Source of the DNA: Aldrovandia affinis
Taxonomy: Eukaryota > Chordata > Actinopteri > Notacanthiformes > Halosauridae
Assembly: GCA_029706075.1 (NCBI GenBank)
Contig: JAINUG010000476.1
Span: 124,001 to 188,000 of the forward strand
Reading direction: 5' to 3'
Length of the DNA: 64,000 nt
Part shown: positions 32,676 through 43,317 of the stretch, piece by piece
How positions within the stretch are numbered: the first letter of the stretch is position 1
Layout: each line of letters starts with the position of its first letter
Position numbers and translations under genes: made by a program
The notes under the pieces: model-generated
Told to the model about the DNA's origin: nothing
The model's database searches: none
What the model saw: the letters and a program-made list of their open reading frames with translations, nothing else

Positions 32676-33726
32676 CAGTGCCTATAAAAAGTACCCCCTT
32701 TGGCATTTTTCACATTATATTTTCTTATTTAATGGAATTAATCGGGATTTCATGCCACCGACTAACACAAAATACTCTATTATGTCAAACAAAAACAAAA
32801 AAACTAATGGATTCTATAAGTATTCACCTCTTTTGCCAAGACACACCTAAATAAACTCTGGTCCAATCAATTGTCTTTAGAGGTCTCAATTATTTGATTG
32901 GAGTCAACCTGTGTACAATGAAGGTGTTTATTATCTCAAATGAAATACACCTGTCTGTGAAAGGTCCCACATTTGGTTAGTGCATTTCCAAACAAGGGCT
33001 TCATCATGAAGACCAAGCAGCATTCAAAGCAAATCCGAGAAAACTTTTTTCAAAAGCACAAATCAGGGTAAGGATATAAGAAGATTTCTAAGAGTTTGAA
33101 TATCCTCTGGAGCACCATTCAGTCCATCATAAAGAAATGTTGAAGAAAACTCCCATTAAATCCTGCCTAGAGTTTGCCAGAAGGCATGTGGGAGACTCTG
33201 AAACCAGGTGGAGGAAGATTCTATGATCTGATTCTAAACCTGAGACCTGGGACTTATTTATATTTATATTCCAGCAGAACAATGACCCAAAGCATACAGC
33301 AAGAGCCACATTGGAGTTAAAAACAAAATCAATGCCCTAGAGTTGCCCAGTCAAAGTCCAGACCTCAAGAATTTGTGGAAAAATGCTTTTCGCCCATGGT
33401 CTACATCCAACCTGAAGATGCTCAAACAATTGGTGAAGAATAATGGGTGGAAATGTCAGTGTCCTGATGTGCAAGGCTGGTAAAGACTTACCCAAGTAGA
33501 GTCACAGCTGTAATTAAAGCAAAATGTGCTTCGACCAAGTATTACAAGTATTGCTTCTACAAATCAAGGGCAGTTGAATACTTATGGAATCAATTATTTG
33601 TGTCTGTTTATTTGTAATTAAGGAAAAGTTCTTTTTCTATTTGACATCAGTGATCAGTGACCAGAAATCCCAATTGAATCCATGAAGAAAATAATGTGAA
33701 AAAGGGATTGAATACTTTTTATACTG
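32676..33726 (+). mobile_element. Tc1/mariner element, 1051 bp, internally deleted
   Basis: The left end CAGTGCCTATAAAAAGTA and right end TACTTTTTATACTG are inverted, with TA flanks at 32674-32675 and 33727-33728. The subterminal TTTTTCACATTAT is mirrored at about 33694-33705. It carries a plus-strand transposase relic and is about 0.5 kb shorter than a full element. Confidence 0.88.
33006..33545 (+). pseudogene. Tc1 transposase relic
   Basis: The N-terminus starts MKTKQHSKQIRENFFQKHKS at 33006, then a stop, then GYKKISKSLNIL (helix-turn-helix). The middle with the first Asp is mostly lost. A QQNDPKHTA-like tract, frame-broken, lies near 33277, SPVKVQT-like sequence near 33350, and the terminal VTAVIKAKCASTKY near 33510-33545. 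Stops in several frames make it inactive. Confidence 0.8.
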
Positions 33727-33835
33727 TATATATGCATAACAGTTTTGTAAATGTAAAGTGCAATTCCTGAATGTAAAGTGCAGTTTGTAGTTGTAAATCA
33801 CACTTTGTAAATGCAAGAGAACAATCTGTACTTAC

Positions 33836-34300
33836 TGTGGCATCCGCCCGGAGGCATGGAGAGGGATAGTTGTTGAGGGGCGTTACGTAGCAGCCCGCTG
33901 GTTCCACCCCCACACCTTAATGGGAAATCCGGGGCTGTCTGCACACGCCTGATGCACGGTTTCAGTAATCCTAGGGGAAATAAAAGACGCACATGTGTCC
34001 TACACTGGCGTGAAGTACCGGAAGGGAAAAGCACAGAGGAGGATTGGAAAAGAGAATTTTGTTTTTGGATTGCTTACTGGATTGATTGGATTGCTTTGAG
34101 AGCCCTGTTTGTGTACCGACTGTGCTATTGCTAGTGCTATTGACTGTTTGGACAACAACTGGACTGCATGTGTGTGTTTTCCCCCCCGTCTTCCCCAGTT
34201 GTTGTAAGAATTCACCTAATAAATTTCCCTTTCTTTCCCATGTTGATTTTATTATTTATCTTTGGCTGAGTTGCAACCCAACACCCCTGATCCTGCCACA
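33836..34300. mobile_element. Solo LTR, 465 bp, TTAC target duplication
   Basis: The ends are TGTGGCA and TGCCACA, a perfect 7-bp terminal inverted repeat with TG...CA. TTAC lies immediately before (33832-33835) and after (34301-34304). A polyadenylation signal AATAAA sits at about 34219, with another AATAAAA near 33977. There is no coding capacity; open frames here are incidental. Confidence 0.82.
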
Positions 34301-34553
34301 TTACGTACACCTCATTTTATGAGTTTATACATTTGTGTTTACATTTAACATGTATTTATGTTTTCTTGTCTGTTTGTTTATTTGTTTTGCCGAATAAGTG
34401 TAATATGTGTATAGAGATAACATATATCTGATACAAATTATGTCTGTACAATGCATTTAAAAAAAAATACATACATATGTATATAGACTCACCCCCTATC
34501 CACACCCTTGATAAAGATGAACAAAGGAGATCGTATAAACTAAACTATACAAG

Positions 34554-36079
34554 TGTTGGAAGGTGAAATTGGGGGGAGCAACGTAATTGGGAAATTGGAG
34601 GAATGTGAGTGAGTGATTAAATCTGAGTGCGGAGGAAAATTTAATGATTAAACCCACATATGAATGAGAACGGTGGCTGAAGGTGTGAATGCGATTGGTG
34701 GGCATAGAGGAAGGGGAACTGATAAAAAGACAGGTAGGGGAGAGGAAAAAAAGAAAGAAACGATTGTATTGCTGCGTGTATTGCTGGTGGGAAGTGGGAG
34801 AAGGCTCCCGGTAAAAGTGAATAGGATTTTCTGCCAAGCTAACATGAAGGTGCTGAAGTATGGGCAGTGGCGAGTGGATGTGAATGTGTTTTGGCTTTCT
34901 TTTTGTTTTGGATTATTTGTTTTGAGTTCTTTGTTGAGTGGAGAGTGCAACGACAATGGCGCACCTGAGTCTGACCGGGCGATGAGGAAGAAGGACAGTG
35001 CTGGATCGCGGAGGATAAAGCAAGCGAGCTGTGACGATTGAAGCAGCAGAAATCCCGGGGTGGAGAATTGGCTGATAACGGAGCTCCACTCCACCATGAC
35101 AGAGAAGTGCCCAGCTGTGTTTGTGTGCGTGTGCATGGTAGCACAGCAAAATCTGTTCCTGAAAGCACTGTTATTTTCCTCCAGTATTTTCTGCCTAAAC
35201 TGCGTGAAAGCCTGGACCTGAAGGGGGCGTGGCCAGACAAGAAGGAGAGCCCAGCTGTCACCGGATTAGAGCGGCCATAATTGGAGTGGGAGAGGCCAGC
35301 TGGAAAACCTGCAGTTTCTATTTTTTTTATTTTGTTCTTTTGGGGGGAGCTTTGTGTTTTTTTCCCCTTTTCATAGTTTTTTTGTGTTTCTTTGCTGTTG
35401 TGTGTTGTGTGGCTGTGGGTGTGAGTGAGGGCCCCAATTATTGGTTTCTGGGGGAAAGTGGATTAAGGGGGTGGCAGGAGTTACAGGAATGGTCGGGCAG
35501 GGTGGTTGCCAATGGGTACTGGGGGGGGCGGGGGGTGAATTGAATACCCCTCCCTCAAAGTGTGTGTGGAACAGTGGAGTGTGCTGTGTGGAGTGCAGTG
35601 TGCCTTTTTGGGTTAAGCGGGTTGCCGCCTTGTGGTGGAGACCTGTCCTGTCTTTACGGGGGTGGAGCTTAGTGCATTGGTGTCAGGGTGAATACCTGTC
35701 CTACTTTTTATGATTATTTTTTTTTTTTTTCCTTTTTCAAAATTTTGTTTCTGATTTTATCCCATTTTCTCCCAATTTGGTAGCCAATTAGACCTGCTAT
35801 TTTTTACGGCAATTCCCCCTAGTAATGTGAGTTCGCTGCCGTAGTCCTGTGCCGGGTGACGCCTCTTCCGAGGGGAACCAAGTACAGGGCCATTGGTGTC
35901 AGGGTAGGAATACTGTCTGTCCTACTTTTTATGAATTTTAATCAATAAATATTGTACCTTGTTTTACTTAACTGTCGGCGTGCTGTTTGGGTCATCCTGG
36001 GGCTAGAATCCTGAAATAAAAAAGGATAGGGAATCTTAGTGGAGGGTGGCTGGGGTTTGTCCTGCACCTGACACCGACA
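34554..36079. mobile_element. Solo LTR, about 1526 bp, inside a Tc1 inverted repeat
   Basis: It starts TGTTGGAAGG and ends CACCGACA. The flanking 4-mers CAAG (34550-34553) and TAAG (36080-36083) differ by one base and fit a decayed target duplication. Removing it rejoins the Tc1 inverted repeat (ACTATACAAG to ATTTTATGCTG). An AATAAA signal lies near 35943, and T-rich and GT-rich stretches fill 35330-35760. The frames at 34664-35041 and neighbours show no retroelement motif. LTR class not assignable. Confidence 0.65.
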
Positions 36080-36359
36080 TAAGGAGGTATATTTTATGCT
36101 GAAAAATTCAGAAAATTCTAAACCTACAATACTAATCCAATTGTTCAGAAAAACATGTTTTGTTTTATTCGCATTCATATCTGGATCACAATTATTCACA
36201 CCCCTAACTATTCCTTTAAATCTAATTTTAAAAAACACATCTTCATAAATATACAACTTATTTGAAGTTAACAGGAAGGTTATGGAACTATACAATGGTT
36301 TCCTGTTTCTCTGGGGTATAAAAAGGAGGGAACATACATTTGAAATACTGTGGTCAGCC

Positions 36360-37500
36360 ATGGTGAAAGGCAAAGAACTCCCTGAAAGCATCAGACAAAA
36401 GGTTATTGATCTCTACAGATCAGGAGATGGCTACAAAAAAATCACTAAAAAGTTAAAGATGCTACTTTCCACTGTTGTGTCAATTATCAATTATTAGGAA
36501 GGTTAAGGCCACTGGAACAGTGGCTAACCTGCCAGGTAGAGTCCAAGGGGCACAGTTCAAGATCTCCAAAACAACCTGGCAGCTTGGGGTTACAAGGTGT
36601 CTAAAGTTACCATTCGACGATGCCTACATGAAAATGGCCTATAGGGCAGAGTTGCAAGGAAGCCTCTTTTGAAGACAATTCACAGAAAAAGGCATCTTGA
36701 ATTCACCGAACTACATCTGAATTACAATTGGAAGACTCCACTACCACTGAACACTGTCCATCTAGTCAATCTGTCATCACCACTGTTTACTTGTTCTACA
36801 AAAAAAAACAAAAAAAACACCCACTAACCTTTTCTTTCCCAATGTTACAGGTATGATATGCAGACGCCTGCAATGATGTCTATTGCCGTTTTACTGCACT
36901 GATCTTGTGCGCTAACTATGATTGTTCTTACCTTATATTAATGCACATCTTGTAAGTCGCTCTGGATAAGAGCGTCTGCTAAATGCTTAAAATGTAAATG
37001 TAAATGTAAAATGGAACCGTGTCTTGTGGTCAGATGAAACAAAAATCTAGCTTTTTGAACATGCACATCAGTGTTATGTTTGGCGTCCAAAGAATGCAAG
37101 CAATGTTTTAAAGCACCTCATGCCTACGGTGAAACATGTTAGTGGATCTTTAATGCTTTGGGGTTGTTTTGCATGCACAGGCCCTAGGGCCATGACTTGA
37201 ATTCCAGCATGTGCCAAGACATTTTGTCCAAAAACCTTGTTCCCTCAGCCAGGAATCTACACCTTGGCCGCAGATGAACCTTCCAACAAGACAACGGTCC
37301 AAAGCAACTAAGAAATGGTTGACAGAGCACAAGATCAATGTCCCGTGGCCATCTCAGTCTCCAGACCTGAATCCAATTGAACATGTGTGGTTTGAACTCA
37401 AAAAAGCAGTCCACAAACATCAACCCAAGAATCTGAAGTAACTAGAACAATTCTGCATGGGCAATGGTTAAGGATCCACCCCAAGAAGTTCCATAACCTC
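36360..37500 (+). pseudogene. Tc1 transposase, interrupted by an L2 tail
   Basis: Start MVKGKELPESIRQKVIDLYR at 36360, a helix-turn-helix with GYKKITKKLKM. The part before the L2 tail ends near 36730. After 37012 the first-Asp block follows (SWSDE-like near 37030), then TVKHVSGSLMLWGCFACTGP (37128-37190), a second-Asp tract QQDNGPKATK-like (37290) and [16 protein letters not shown] (37360-37400) with the catalytic Glu. Several frame changes and stops make it inactive. Confidence 0.82.
36731..37012 (+). repeat. L2 3' tail, about 280 bp
   Basis: AAGACTCCACTACCACTGAA marks the end of L2 ORF2, then the 3' UTR with a poly-A stretch, the stem-loop at 36958-36974 and an AAATGTAAATGTAAATGTAA tail. 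It breaks the Tc1 transposase (TTACAATTGG before, AAAATGGAACC after). It is nearly identical in extent to the copy at 31661. Confidence 0.9.
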
Positions 37501-37735
37501 ATACCACACTACAGAAGGTGACTACTTGCTGTTATAATGGCCAAGGGAGGAACCACGACATACTGATAACAGGGGTGTAAATATATAATCTGTGAAGCGT
37601 TCGATTGTGGTTCGTGCCAATGCATTATTATTAAAGAATATAGTTTTCTGAATTTTGTGAGCATAAAATAAAGCTCATTACTTATATAGTTTATTTTATA
37701 TTTTATCTTTATCAAGGGTGTGAATTAGTCTACTG

Positions 37736-37797
37736 TGTGTATATATACAGTATATATAGTTGTGTGTATGCATGCATGTGTGTGTATATATATATTT
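37736..37797. repeat. GT/TA dinucleotide repeat
   Basis: Alternating GTGTATATATA and TGTGTGTATATATATA stretches just beyond the Tc1 right end, followed by a small palindrome (TCATAATTATCATAATGACA context, 37799-37820). Confidence 0.75.
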
Positions 37798-39099
37798 ATC
37801 ATAATTATCATAATGACAATTATGATTGTTTATACTGTTTATAAAAATTAAAAAGTGAGTCAGTTCATTTCGCCAATAATGAGACAATTTAACCTCTCTT
37901 ATTCATAAGTTGTCAATCAGTGTGGCAACAGCTGTGATTCTTATTCGGTATTATTTTCCCATATTTTCAAGCCAAGTGACTGAAAGTGATATTTACTTGA
38001 TAGTCTTCCAATTTGTTGCGGAACCCAAGTAAGGTGTGTATTTATCCATTTATTACAATCTCATCCATCCACACAACACACACACTTGTCAATTACAATA
38101 TACCAATAAGACAAAGAATTAGACGACCATCATTCACTTTCAGTCACTTGGTCATGCAGTGGTTTGACAAAGTATGTTTGGTTATCATCATAGCGATATC
38201 TGTTGGTCATTCAACATCAGCTTTAAGTGACAGCGAAATAGTGAAATAGCCACTTACCTGTGAAAAGTTATCCCACGAGCCTTGCTTTTATGGTTCCTCC
38301 TATTTGTACAGCCAAATGCTGCATAACTTTGTGGCATTTTTGCAAAGGCTAATTCCTCTTCGTACCGTGTTCACAGACAGGTTCCTCGGAAAATCATTGA
38401 GCAATCAATTGTGAAATTTGATATTTTTGTTTATAACAAATGTCATGAACATTGGTTGAGAATTAAGCGCGTTTGAGTAATTTTATCAGGGGAAGTCTGC
38501 ATCTCTCAACAGTTTTAGATACGTATCTTGCAACTATCTAACTAGCTGTCACATAATATGAAAATATTATTTTATGTGCGTCCCCACACAGGCGGAATCT
38601 AAACGAGCGCTCAAAGTTGGCACTTGGCAGCCCTGCTAGGACGTTTGCTCATTGAGAATTGCATGCTGATGCTTAATGAGTGAACCAAAGACATAAACTC
38701 TGTTTTGAGGACAGAAATGAACGTAACGTAGAGTTGCATGGTAAAACACCAGCGAAATTAGCAACCTAATGTTAGCTAGCTAGCTACTCACCTGAATATG
38801 TGTTCTCAAGTTTGAGCTTGAGCAATGCATTGAGCAACTTCTGCTTTGGTTAGCACAGAATGCATTGAAAAGTGTATACTTTCTCATTTTCTTTTATTAG
38901 TTTCATGTATGACGACAGGTATATGGCCATGTTGGTTTCACCTCTTTGTCCATGATTAGCCTAGATTACCGCTGCACATTCTCATCAAACAAAATGAAAA
39001 CCGCTGCGTTGAAACCGTCATATGACATTTGATATTTTTTGTAAAGAAATGAATATATTAATAAATATAATACTGCTGCTAGGGAAATGTAATTTGTAA
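37798..39099. other. No recognisable gene
   Basis: About 1.3 kb without supported coding similarity. A few GCTAGCTAGC-type runs occur (38772-38785). It may be the body of the hAT relic whose end is at 39239. Confidence 0.4.
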
Positions 39100-39239
39100 C
39101 TTTTGTCCACGCTACAAAAAATTATTTAACTACTTGAAAGCTACTAGATTTTGGAAGTAATTAAACTACCACACGTTACTGGAAAATGTAGTTAAATTAG
39201 TAGTTCCACTACCTGTAATTCCGCTACTCCCCAACACTG
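39100..39239. repeat. hAT element 3' end
   Basis: The segment ends CTGTAATTCCGCTACTCCCC followed by AACACTG (39239). In reverse complement it begins CAGTGTTGGGGAGTAGC, a fish hAT terminal repeat with the same AGTTACT/AGTAGT-rich subterminal composition as the element at 11551-14792. The left end and target duplication were not found. Confidence 0.55.
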
Positions 39240-40268
39240 GCTTTTACATTGTGTTTTAAAATAAAACTGATATTGATTAAAGCATAATTCTCAATCAACA
39301 TTAGCTATAATTCACTATAATTCCGTCAACTAGGATCAAAATTATTTTAATTTTAAAACACAGGTAATACAGAAACCAACTTTCCTGGTTTAGGAATGGA
39401 CCCCTATCGCCAGTTTACCGTTTCCGCTGAAACAGGCAAGAACACCGTCCTGTGGATCATGGGATGGGGCGTGACTGAATGTTGGGAGGGGCTGGGCCCA
39501 TCAAGGCTTGTGATTGGTCCAAAAAATCTACTTTTCAATGGTTTTGCTTGTACAAAAGGATATGTAATACAATTTAAATTTGCATGTGATAAAGCAGATG
39601 CAAGTGCATGTGTTGAAAGTCTATAATCATAGTGGGGGTGCTGCAGGTGCTGCAGCTGAACAGTTTTCTTATATAGTCTAGTATATCATATTGTGGGAGA
39701 TAAAATTGTGGTTGTGCTGAAACAGATGTCTTTAATCGCTGATAAACAAGAGTATGTGCTTGTTCTTTGTGTAACTGCTGGTGCTGTCTTTCAAGGCTAA
39801 AGTTTTCGCTCATTATTTTTTGTCATTTTTTATCGCCGTTGCCAGGGAGATTGGAATGTAACTAGAGTCAAAGGCTTCACACTTAGACATCTGAAATGCT
39901 GTATTACCTAATGCATATGGGTGTGACTATTATGTGTGTAATATTACTATAATGTGTACAAGTTGTAAGAGTAGCTCTGAGAAAGCTCAGAGCTAATGCA
40001 TGTGCCTTGGTATGTGTTTCCTCTCCATGCCTGAATACATTTTTCTTCACAGTCCTAAGCTCAGAGTGGTGATTTTCCACAACAATATTTACAATACAGA
40101 CAAAAATGAGTGTGCGTCTATGTCTGTGTGTCATAATTGGCGTGAAATTGCGGGAGGTGCTGAATGGGCCTTCGGGAGGTGCTGAACAGACGTGAAAAAT
40201 GTTCATAAGAAAAAAACATTTAATCGACCACCTGATCATCGCGTGAAAAAAAAATCTGTATCAATGTA
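39240..40268. other. No recognisable gene
   Basis: Non-coding. TGTGTTTTAAAATA (39251) and TTTTAAAACACA (39352) form an inverted pair around 100 bases apart, and CGGGAGGTGCTGAA is duplicated (40150 and 40172). Nothing further is supported. Confidence 0.45.
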
Positions 40269-40925
40269 CAGTAGACTCTTTTATTCACACCCTTGATAAA
40301 GAAGAACAAAACGGATTGTATAATACAAATTATATAAGTAATGAGCTTTATTTTATGGTCACAAAATGCAGAAAATTATATTCTTTAATAATAATGCATT
40401 GACATGAACCACAATCAAACGCTCCACAATTTTTTTTTCACCAGAAAAATCAAGAATCACAAATTATCTCTGTTATCAGTACTTTGTGGTTCCTCCCCTT
40501 AGCCATTACAACAGAAAGTAGTCGCCTTCTGTACTGTCGTACGAGGTCATGGAACTTCTTGGGGGGATCCTCAACCATTCCTCTAGTTCCAGTTCCTTCA
40601 GATTCTTAGGTTTACTTTTGAGTTCAATCCACAAATGTTCAATTGGATTCAAGTCTGGAGACTGAAGTGGTCATGTCAGGACATTGATATGATGCTCTGT
40701 CAACCATTTCTTAGTTGCTTTGGACGTATGTTTGGGATCGTTTTCTTGTTGGAAGGTTCATCTAAGGCCAAGGTGTAGCTTCCTGGCAGAGGGAACAAGG
40801 TTTTTGGAAAAAATGTCTTGGTACATGCTGGAGTTCATGGTTCCATCTATTTTAATAATGCAAAACAACCCCAAAGCATTAAAGATCCACCACCATTTTT
40901 CACCGTAGGCATGAGGTGCTTTTCA
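40269..40925 (-). pseudogene. Tc1 element fragment, same family as 34481-37735
   Basis: The element end CAGTAGACTC follows a TA (40267-40268), and CACACCCTTGATAAAGAAGA is shared with the larger copy. The minus strand encodes the C-terminal half of the transposase in broken frames: TVKNGGGSLMLWGC-like near 40880 and [15 protein letters not shown]-like near 40640. Everything upstream of the mid-gene is missing at 40925. Confidence 0.82.
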
Positions 40926-41154
40926 ACATTTACCATTAGCACTCAGCTGTCGGCGTTGGCACTCAGCTGTTGTACTGTTCTGAAAGCAAACACAACTAGA
41001 TAATGTACCCAATTAGAAGAACTCAAGAGTTGTTATTCTCGAGCCCCGAAAGAGTTGTGATTGTCGTTCATTTTGTTCAGTAGCCTAGGGTAATGTGCAG
41101 ACATCCATGTTATGTCCTTTTGTTTATTGTTTAGTGTTTTATGATTTGCATTTT

Positions 41155-41594
41155 TCCATACAATTTCGAGGTTCAGGGCCAGGTTGCCCCTCGGGAGCGT
41201 AATGGTCTCCCGATCTCAAAAAGGACATGATATTTTTGTATGTCCATGAGGGCAACCCAGCCCCGACCAATCCTGTCCTGAAAGCAAAATCCCTCAGGGC
41301 TCTGTATACATATGGGGGGTCCCAGCTGTATGGTACAGTATGATCCAGCCCACACGGACCCATAGATCTGAGGAAGGGAGTGGCATAGTACTTAGCAAAT
41401 TTACCAGGGGCCGACTCCCCCCTCAGGGTGTTCTGGACCAGTGCAGCCAGACCCTGTGCCAATATAACTGATGTTATATCTGGGACCCCCCTGCCCCCTT
41501 TCTCCTCCTCCTTCATCAAGGTTGTCCTCCCCAGCCTCTCCATCTTGCTCCCCCAGACAAAGCAAAAGGCCATTCTAGCAACTGCTCTGAACAA
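41155..41594 (-). pseudogene. Tx1-type LINE ORF2 C-terminal fragment
   Basis: An open minus-strand frame of about 151 codons: MAFCFVWGSKMERLGRTTLM, KGGRGVPDITSVILAQG, and YSWDPPYVYRALRDFAF. The FVWGSKMER...KGGRGVPD pattern is the conserved region downstream of RT in Tx1/L1-group LINE proteins. It abuts gypsy sequence of opposite strand at 41595, so the junction is a truncation point. Confidence 0.72.
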
Positions 41595-42106
41595 AGCAGA
41601 GTGGAACTATTGCGTCACATGCCGGGAGCTTCTTGCCATAGTCGCGGCACTTCCGGGCCTACCTGCACGGCGTTCGGTTCCTTGTCCGGACCGACCACGC
41701 CTCTCTCACATGGCTGCTGAATTTCAAAAACCCCAAGGGCCAGGTTGCGCATTGGCTGGAGACGTTGCAAGAGTACAACTTTGAGCTTCGGCACCGCCCG
41801 GGGCGACAGCACGGCAACGCGGATGCCCTCTCACGGCGGCTATGCGCAGTGGCAGGTTGCGAGCACTGCCCCTAGCAGGAGGCACGGGCCCAGTTGGCCC
41901 CAACGGTGGCCACCCTGCGAGCAGTCGATGGGGAGGCCGGTTGGCTCCCCCTTTCCCCGGCCCCGGCCCCTCTCCCGGCCCAGGTCCAGGAGGAGCAGGA
42001 GCAGGACGCGGTGCTTGTTCATGTGCGGAGTTGGCTGGTGGCCGGAAAACAGCCAGAGTGGGCGGACGTGGCCGCCCTTGACACCGAGACAAATATTATT
42101 CAGTAG
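41595..42106 (+). pseudogene. Ty3/gypsy pol fragment: RNase H to integrase linker
   Basis: Begins LNKAEWNYCVTCRELLAIVA, shifts frame once at about 41653, and continues LHGVRFLVRTDHASLTWLL with the catalytic Asp of RNase H. Then come FKNPKGQVAHWLETLQEYNF and HGNADALSRR, the domain end. The linker with CEHC follows and a GC-rich low-complexity part (41930-42010) precedes the loss of similarity near 42106. RT upstream and integrase downstream are missing. It differs in sequence from the gypsy element at the window end. Confidence 0.9.
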
Positions 42107-42767
42107 CGTGAGTAGGGGGGTGACCTAGCCTACTAACAAATCTCACATATGAAAACGTTGATGACGGACGGATCAAAAAAAGATTAGGCTACAAATTGGA
42201 GTAAAAACAAATTGGAGTGTCAAAATGGTGTACACAATCCCAGACAGTCATAAAATGAGACATAAAATGAATGTCATACGTGCGTACATGGCGTCTTAAA
42301 CGTAAGTAGGCTACCTTAAGTAATATATCATTGGATTTCACATATTACTATTAGACATACTGATTATTTTGGTTATACTTTGATTACTTTGAAATATTTT
42401 GAAAAAGCTAAACGCCAGTGCTGTATAGGTAGCCTATGAGTTTTATCCTGCCAACTTGATGGATGGCATATCTGCCATTCCAATTACATTTCATAATTTA
42501 CACAAATTCAGGTAGATTGATTATGATTGATTATGATTTGCTGGAGGGCTTTGGCCGACGGATAAATTTGGGAGAGCCCTGTAACTTCTGCGTCTGCTCG
42601 TGTGACATGGCAATGACATAATGAATACTGGTCAATGCAGAGTACTTGGTATTATCTTTCCTTCCAAGACGTTGTTCCCTTGATAAGCAGGTTATATTCG
42701 GTTCCCCTTTTTCTCTCCTGATTTGAGCTGAATTTCAGGTCATTCACTAATACACACCACACAATTC
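42107..42767. other. Upstream region of hcrtr2, no mobile element recognised
   Basis: About 660 bases without a repeat or coding match that I can identify. As the stretch immediately upstream of the hcrtr2 first exon it may include proximal promoter sequence. Confidence 0.4.
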
Positions 42768-42774
42768 TATATAA
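42768..42774 (+). promoter_or_regulatory. Possible TATA box of hcrtr2
   Basis: TATATAA lies 321 bases before the hcrtr2 ATG. If used, the start of transcription would be near 42800, giving a 5' UTR of about 295 bases that includes the CT microsatellite. Position-based inference only. Confidence 0.3.
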
Positions 42775-42849
42775 CCTCTGGGTTCATATCGTGTTCTCCT
42801 TTTACTCACTTAAATGTACAGCTACAGGTAATGTTCATCTCAAGCACTG

Positions 42850-42867
42850 CGTCTCTCTCTCTTTCTC

Positions 42868-42918
<51 letters not shown>
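42850..42918. repeat. (CT)n microsatellite
   Basis: About 70 bases of CT dinucleotides with few interruptions (CTTT, CTCG), lying 177 bases before the hcrtr2 start codon, within the presumed 5' UTR or promoter. A length-variable tract here could affect expression. Confidence 0.9.
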
Positions 42919-42920
<2 letters not shown>

Positions 42921-43094
42921 CGAAATGGATTATATTTTCCCTGTGGCTTGCAACAGATTGATTGCTTCTTGCATTGAGTCATCGGGACCGCATGAGGACG
43001 GCACGCGCAGTTGTTCAGTTCTCCTTCACTGAGTGTGCAATATAAGCACTGGATGGCTTTCCACAACACCCGGTGACGGACTGAAACATTTCCA

Positions 43095-43317
43095 ATGATG
43101 TCCGGGATCACCGTGAATTCTGCTTGTGGGGAATGCTCACCTCTTCCGCAGGAGCTGAACTCCACTATGGAATCTCATTTATATCCACCGATAGACGAAG
43201 ATGATGAACTTCTAAAGTACATCTGGAGGGAATACCTCCACCCTAAGCAATATGAATGGGTCCTGATAGCGGGCTACATCGTTGTTTTCTTCGTTTCTCT
43301 AATAGGAAATACGCTTG
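43095..43317 (+). CDS. hcrtr2: Hypocretin/orexin receptor type 2, first coding exon
   Basis: The exon encodes the extracellular N-terminus and the first membrane helix of the orexin-2 receptor, a class A G-protein-coupled receptor for hypocretin peptides in sleep/wake and feeding circuits. The translation contains DELLKYIWREYLHPKQYEWV, the strongly conserved juxtamembrane segment involved in orexin binding, then TM1 LIAGYIVVFFVSLIGNTL, with the conserved GN of helix 1. The exon ends at ACGCTTG|GTAAGT, phase 1, the same place as in mammals. Two adjacent ATGs are possible; the second (43098) aligns with the usual MSG start. There is no frame damage. Downstream exons were not found in the window. 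Confidence 0.93.

Larger units (their letters stand above)
34481..37735 (+). mobile_element. Tc1/mariner element carrying a solo LTR and an L2 tail
   Basis: The left end (CACACCCTTGATAAAGATGA near 34501) and right end (TTTATCTTTATCAAGGGTGTG near 37702) are inverted. The subterminal ATTTTATGCTGAAAAATTCA (36088) is matched in reverse near 37660. The same family end occurs at 40269. The left inverted repeat is split by the LTR at 34554-36079, and the transposase by an L2 tail at 36731-37012. Without these the element is about 1.45 kb. The left TA is preserved; the right one appears mutated (TG). Confidence 0.82.

Noticed and set aside
34664-35261. Overlapping open frames of 113-162 codons on both strands, one with a hydrophobic stretch
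   Set aside because: They lie inside a TG...CA block interpreted as a solo LTR, in biased GT-rich and AG-rich sequence, and show no recognisable motif. Long frames on both strands at once point to composition, not genes.
41724-42128. Long proline/glycine-rich frames on several strands
   Set aside because: They are shadows of the GC-rich gypsy linker downstream of RNase H; only the frame continuing the RNase H reading is supported.
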